Positions 37,965 through 41,445 of a DNA stretch of 41,445 nucleotides are shown piece after piece. The stretch is from Leuconostoc inhae KCTC 3774 (GTDB lineage Bacteria > Bacillota > Bacilli > Lactobacillales > Lactobacillaceae), in assembly GCA_000166735.2 (NCBI GenBank), contig AEMJ01000570.1, positions 1-41,445 of the forward strand, given 5' to 3'. The translations under genes and the position numbers were made by a program. Numbering within the stretch: the first letter of the stretch is position 1; the number at the start of each line of letters is the position of its first letter. Under the pieces are notes generated by a model. That model saw nothing but the letters and a program-made list of their open reading frames with translations, searched no databases and was not told the origin of the DNA.

Positions 37965-38385
37965 AATAATTATGACAGATCACCCACCAGCAACTTTAAT
38001 CGGTTCGTTCATCTAATTATCTACCCGCTATCAAGTGAGGATGATTGATCATATCATTTGTCACACTATCATCAACTAATATCGAGACTCTGTTTTTTAA
38101 ATGTGTTAGATTAATGTTACTCATTTTTATTCTGCATTATTGTCTCCTGATATTATAAATTGATGAACAAAAAAGTTAATTTATTTAAAACTCATTTTTC
38201 ATAAAGACATAATTTTCTAAATAATAACAAACTTAATGCTGATTTGCAAATATTTTGATTGTGTTTATTTTGTAATAATTATTGAATCATATTACATATA
38301 TAAAGATGATATAATGACCATAATTTTAAAATAGTATTTTTAAAATTTAATGTTAATTTTATTAAAGCAAAGGAGAAGGAACATT
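37965..38385. other. Intergenic region upstream of kdsA, with a short frame
   Basis: It contains the kdsA promoter region: TATAAT near 38311-38316, with no convincing -35 at 17 bp. On the minus strand a 35-codon frame at 38017-38124 (MSNINLTHLKNRVSILVDDS) has only a distant ribosome site and ends in TAA. It may be a remnant. Nothing else recognised. Confidence 0.35.
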
Positions 38386-39237
38386 ATGGCTAAAATAACT
38401 GATGTATTTCAAGGATATGGTTTTAGTAACGATCGACTAACACTGTTAGCCGGACCCTGTGCAATTGAATCATACGACACATGTGCTGAAGTAGTTGAGA
38501 CACTGAAAAACTTAACAGACAAGCTAGATATTAATTACGTTTTTAAGGCTTCGTTTGATAAAGCTAATCGTAGCGCAATTGAATCTGAACGTGGCGCTGG
38601 TATGACGGCTGGTTTAGAAGTCTTGCAAAAAATTAAAGACAACTATCAAGTACCAATAGTAACTGACGTACATGAATCCTACCAATGTGAACCTGTGGCC
38701 AAGGTGGCTGATGTTCTACAAATTCCTGCCTATTTGAGTAGACAAACCGATTTATTAGTAGCAGCAGCTAAGACTGGGCTCGTAGTTAATATCAAAAAAG
38801 CACAATTTATGGCACCGGAAGACATTAAAAGTGCAGTTAACAAAGTTGCTCAGACGAATGAACATATTCTGGTTACCGAGCGTGGCACAATGTTTGGTTA
38901 TCACCAATTAGTTGTTGACATGACAAGCTTAATTCAAATGCGTGACACAGGTTATCCTATTATTTTTGATGCAACACACGCTGTCCAAATTCCAAGTGGT
39001 TATGGAAATCATTCTGGCGGTAATCGTGATTACGCTTTCCCTCTGATGCGTGCCGCTTTAGCTATAGGTATTGATGGTATTTTTGCAGAGGTACACCCTA
39101 ACCCACCTGAAGCCATTTCTGATCAGGATAGTCAACTTTACTTATCTAAAATTCAACCTATTTTAGAAAATGCCAACAAACTCTTTCACGAACATCTCGA
39201 CATGAAGGCGGTGTATGACAATGACGAATTACTTTGA
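38386..39237 (+). CDS. kdsA: 3-deoxy-8-phosphooctulonate (KDO-8-P) synthase
   Basis: A 283-residue TIM-barrel enzyme that condenses phosphoenolpyruvate with D-arabinose 5-phosphate to KDO 8-phosphate. All family motifs are present: LLAGPCAIES, VFKASFDKANRS, IPAYLSRQTDLL, VNIKKAQFMAP, ERGTMFGYHQLVVDM and FDATHAVQIPSG. The Cys in AGPC (residue 25), the His of DATH, the Glu in AEVHP and the Asp in ISDQDS fit the metal-dependent class. The start is ATG 38386 behind AAGGAGAAGGA. Its 3' end overlaps the isomerase gene by 17 bases. KDO is a hallmark of Gram-negative lipopolysaccharide, so its use in this cell is unclear. Intact. Confidence 0.9.
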   Translation: MAKITDVFQGYGFSNDRLTLLAGPCAIESYDTCAEVVETLKNLTDKLDINYVFKASFDKANRSAIESERGAGMTAGLEVLQKIKDNYQVPIVTDVHESYQCEPVAKVADVLQIPAYLSRQTDLLVAAAKTGLVVNIKKAQFMAPEDIKSAVNKVAQTNEHILVTERGTMFGYHQLVVDMTSLIQMRDTGYPIIFDATHAVQIPSGYGNHSGGNRDYAFPLMRAALAIGIDGIFAEVHPNPPEAISDQDSQLYLSKIQPILENANKLFHEHLDMKAVYDNDELL

Positions 39238-40176
39238 TGACGCTAAAATAACTTTTGACACAGAAATTGCTGCTTTACAAACAGTCCGCGAGACATTAGA
39301 TGAAAATTTTGATGAGGTGGTTGAAGCAATTTTAAATACAAAAGGCCGTTCCATATTTATCGCCATTGGTAAATCTGGTATTATTGCTGAAAAAATAGCT
39401 GCCTCGTTGTCATCCGTTGGTGTCCCAAGCTTTTTCATTGATGCTGGTACCGCATACCACGGAGACCTAGGTCGTGTCTCAGCAGATGATTTAGTTATTT
39501 TTATTTCAAATAGTGGTGAAACACAAGAAGTTGTACAAACACTTTTTGCACTGAAAAATATTCATCAAAACGAGTTAAAAACGATTGCTCTCACAGGTTC
39601 TGAAGATGCAACGTTAGCTAAAAATACTGACATTTTTTTGAAAGTAGATGTCGCAGAAGAAGCTGACCCAACTAAACTAGCACCCACAAGTTCTACCACT
39701 GCTACACTTGTTATGGGTGATGCACTGCTAATTGCCGTCGAAAAAGCAAAGGCATTCAAACGAGCAGATTTTGCACTATACCATCCCGGTGGCTCAATTG
39801 GTAAAATGTTACTGCGGGATGTTGCACATTCTATGCACACTAAGATTCCTTATGTTCAAACAACAACACCAATTAACGATGTTATTTACCGTATTAGTGA
39901 TTTTGGCGTTGGCATGACTTTAGTTAAAACACCCGAAGAAAAAGTTATTGGCATTATAACAGATGGTGATATTCGTAAAAAGTTTTTATACATTAATCAA
40001 GTCAAAAATTCAACTGCTGCTGATTATATGACTGAAGGATTTATTAGCATCAATCAAAATGCACGTAATAGCGCAGCTTGGAAAAAATGGCATCGAATAA
40101 TATATCCAATTTGGTAGTCAAAGATGACGATGATAGCGTCGTTGGCATTATCACCATTCATGATGTGCTGGAATAG
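39221..40176 (+). CDS. kpsF: Arabinose-5-phosphate isomerase (KpsF/KdsD), C-terminal frameshift as read
   Basis: A sugar isomerase that makes D-arabinose 5-phosphate from D-ribulose 5-phosphate, the substrate of KdsA. It has a SIS domain (SIFIAIGKSGIIAEKIAASL, FISNSGETQEVVQTL) and the KpsF signature ALYHPGGSIGKMLL. A CBS domain (FGVGMTLVKTPEEKVIGIIT) follows. The second CBS domain is cut at 40117; one extra A in the run 40082-40087 continues it (MASNNISNLVVK, VVGIITIHDVLE) to 40176, normal length. The start is ATG 39221, nine bases after GGCGG; a second ATG two codons upstream is too close to that site. It overlaps kdsA, so the two are translated together. Confidence 0.9.
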
Positions 40177-40206
40177 TTGCATTGACTTAAAATATAATCA
40201 ATAAAC

Positions 40207-40237
40207 AACCCCACTAACTTCAACAGTTAGTGGGGTT
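40207..40237. terminator. Terminator between kpsF and aldo/keto reductase
   Basis: AACCCCACTAAC and GTTAGTGGGGTT form a perfect 12-bp stem with a 7-nt loop. T residues follow on both strands, so it can serve both convergent genes. Confidence 0.75.
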
Positions 40238-40261
40238 TTAAAAGTCTATTTTGTTCGTAAT

Positions 40262-41110
40262 TTAATTAAATTCTTCATAAGTATTTGGATCCTGATTATC
40301 CACACGTCCATCTACTTTGGTCAATGAGCTAATAGCAATTACTTCATCTGCTGTTAACTCAAAATTCCAAAGTGCAAGATTATCGCGTTGGTGTTGTAGG
40401 CTACCAGCTTTAGGGACAGGTAGCACACCACGTTGAAGATGCCAACGCAGAATAATCTGTCCTGCATTTTTGTGATATTTTTCTGCTAATTCTAAAATAA
40501 TTGGTTCTTTTAATTCTCCAATTCCACGACCTAATGGACTCCAAGCTTCAGTAACTATTCCGCGGTCTTTGTTAGCTTGCAACAAACTATTCTGTATCCA
40601 ATAAGGGTGAATTTCGTTTTGATTGACCGCTGGTGTGACACCTGTTGCTTCAATTATGCGATCCAAGTGTGCCGCTTCAAAATTCGAGACGCCAATAGAT
40701 CGTATCAACCCACGTTTTTGAGCTTCAATAAGAGCAGTCCAAGCTTCAACATAATTATCACGCTTAGGCAATGGCCAATGAATTAAATACAAGTCCAAAT
40801 AATCTAAGCGTAAACGCAAAAGTGTTTCCTCAATCATTTTTAGAGCATCTTCCCGATGATGATATTGTCCTGGGAGCTTTGACGTGACATAAAATGATGA
40901 TCTCGGAATGCCCGATCGCCTGATTGCTTCACCAACGGCACCCTCACTATCATAATTGGTAGACGTATCTATCAAACGGTACCCAGTTTGAATAGCTGCT
41001 AAAATTTGATCAACACCTTGCATACCACGTATTTGATATGTTCCCAAAGCTATCTGAGGCAATATGTGTCCATCGTTTAAATTATAAACTGGTACAGTAT
41101 TATTATTCAC
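40262..41110 (-). CDS. Aldo/keto reductase (2,5-diketo-D-gluconate reductase-like)
   Basis: A 282-residue NADPH-dependent TIM-barrel reductase of the AKR5 type. The catalytic tetrad is complete at Asp48, Tyr53, Lys78 and His111 (LIDTSTNYD, VTSKLPG, LYLIHWPL). The cofactor segment VLPVPKAGSLQHQRDNL is present, as is IGVSNFEAAHL. The length is normal. A single gene starting at ATG 41110, with GGAGAAA in front. It probably reduces aldehydes or ketones; the substrate is not determined. Confidence 0.9.
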   Translation of the reverse strand: MNNNTVPVYNLNDGHILPQIALGTYQIRGMQGVDQILAAIQTGYRLIDTSTNYDSEGAVGEAIRRSGIPRSSFYVTSKLPGQYHHREDALKMIEETLLRLRLDYLDLYLIHWPLPKRDNYVEAWTALIEAQKRGLIRSIGVSNFEAAHLDRIIEATGVTPAVNQNEIHPYWIQNSLLQANKDRGIVTEAWSPLGRGIGELKEPIILELAEKYHKNAGQIILRWHLQRGVLPVPKAGSLQHQRDNLALWNFELTADEVIAISSLTKVDGRVDNQDPNTYEEFN

Positions 41111-41300
41111 TGAGTTTTCTCCTAACGGTTAATTATTTATCAAAAAATAGTCTATATTTTTAAGCTTGTAATGACATTAGTAACTAGTCATAATGGCATT
41201 TGCATTGTGTTCATAAAATCAAATTAAATATCAAAACAATGACTATACTTAGTTAGCAGTAAAAGTTTAATGATAAAATCAATGTTATTTAAAATTATTT

Positions 41301-41445
41301 TTAACGTTTGACTTGAGAACCAAATATCATTGAGATAATAAGCACAAGAATCACTGCCCCAATAATCGATGGTATAATAGCCATTCCAGCTAGACTAGGT
41401 CCCCAATGGCCAAGTAGTCCTTGACCAATAGCAGAACCGACTAGT
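41301..41445 (-). CDS. Second GlsB/YeaQ/YmgE family protein, partial at window edge
   Basis: The last 47 codons of a GlsB paralogue: LVGSAIGQGLLGHWGPSLAG, MAIIPSIIGAVILVLIISMI and the end GSQVKR. It is nearly identical in protein sequence to the 26540-26785 gene through GHWGPSLAGMAIIPSIIGAV. The start lies beyond the window. Confidence 0.85.
   Translation of the reverse strand, partial: LVGSAIGQGLLGHWGPSLAGMAIIPSIIGAVILVLIISMIFGSQVKR

Noticed and set aside
1-41445. CRISPR array
   Set aside because: No regularly spaced direct repeats of CRISPR size were seen on either strand and no Cas protein is present.

Overview
The window looks like a chromosomal stretch from a low-GC lactic acid bacterium, most likely Leuconostoc or a close relative. 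The pointers are the malolactic cluster (mleR divergent from mleA-mleP), the Asp23/AmaP/GlsB envelope-stress cluster, an Rgg-type regulator, a perfect CcpA cre site and strong AGGAGG-type ribosome binding sites. The genus is inferred from gene content only.

Layout. (1) 1-14 kb is accessory DNA. It holds remains of a conjugative or mobilizable element of the Tn916/ICEBs1 type: a MobT/Rep_trans relaxase with three in-frame stops, a C-rich hairpin resembling the ICEBs1 oriT, a large structured segment beside it, and small element genes present twice in diverged form (6337/10419; 8805/11454; 39/13228). It also holds a YobI-like KAP NTPase, an IS30-family transposase, two different XRE-regulator/membrane-protein pairs with readable operators, and host gene stumps (cytidine deaminase 5' end, BAAT-family hydrolase 3' end, a WYL-SnoaL fusion). 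(2) 14-25 kb is a patchwork of small stress, efflux and detoxification units, most beside their own regulator: TetR/DHA2 MFS, MerR/aldehyde dehydrogenase, Rgg/MFS, plus an MDR oxidoreductase, an LssY_C membrane protein and a peptidase E. (3) 25-27 kb is the alkaline-shock operon glsB-amaP-DUF2273-asp23; a second glsB begins at the right edge. (4) 27-33 kb carries a TetR-FtsX-ATPase ABC operon, a phosphoesterase-GNAT pair and a PadR-DHA2 MFS operon. (5) 33-37.4 kb is the malolactic cluster. (6) 37.5-41.4 kb has a PPOX-family protein, an overlapping kdsA-kpsF pair (KDO-8-phosphate synthase and arabinose-5-phosphate isomerase, surprising in a Gram-positive), an aldo/keto reductase and the partial second glsB.

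Two observations dominate. First, about twenty genes are frameshifted, and in nearly every case adding one base to an A/T homopolymer restores a full family-like protein. That pattern points to a homopolymer undercall in the assembly rather than mass gene decay, so the 'broken' genes here should be read with that in mind; the three nonsense codons in mobT and the fused or truncated stumps are not explained this way. Second, kdsA-kpsF encodes the first two committed steps toward KDO with no other KDO gene visible, and it is the best candidate for an undescribed pathway in the window.

For frameshifted genes, coordinates span the reconstructed gene. Function calls rest on motif and family recognition by eye; no database search was run.
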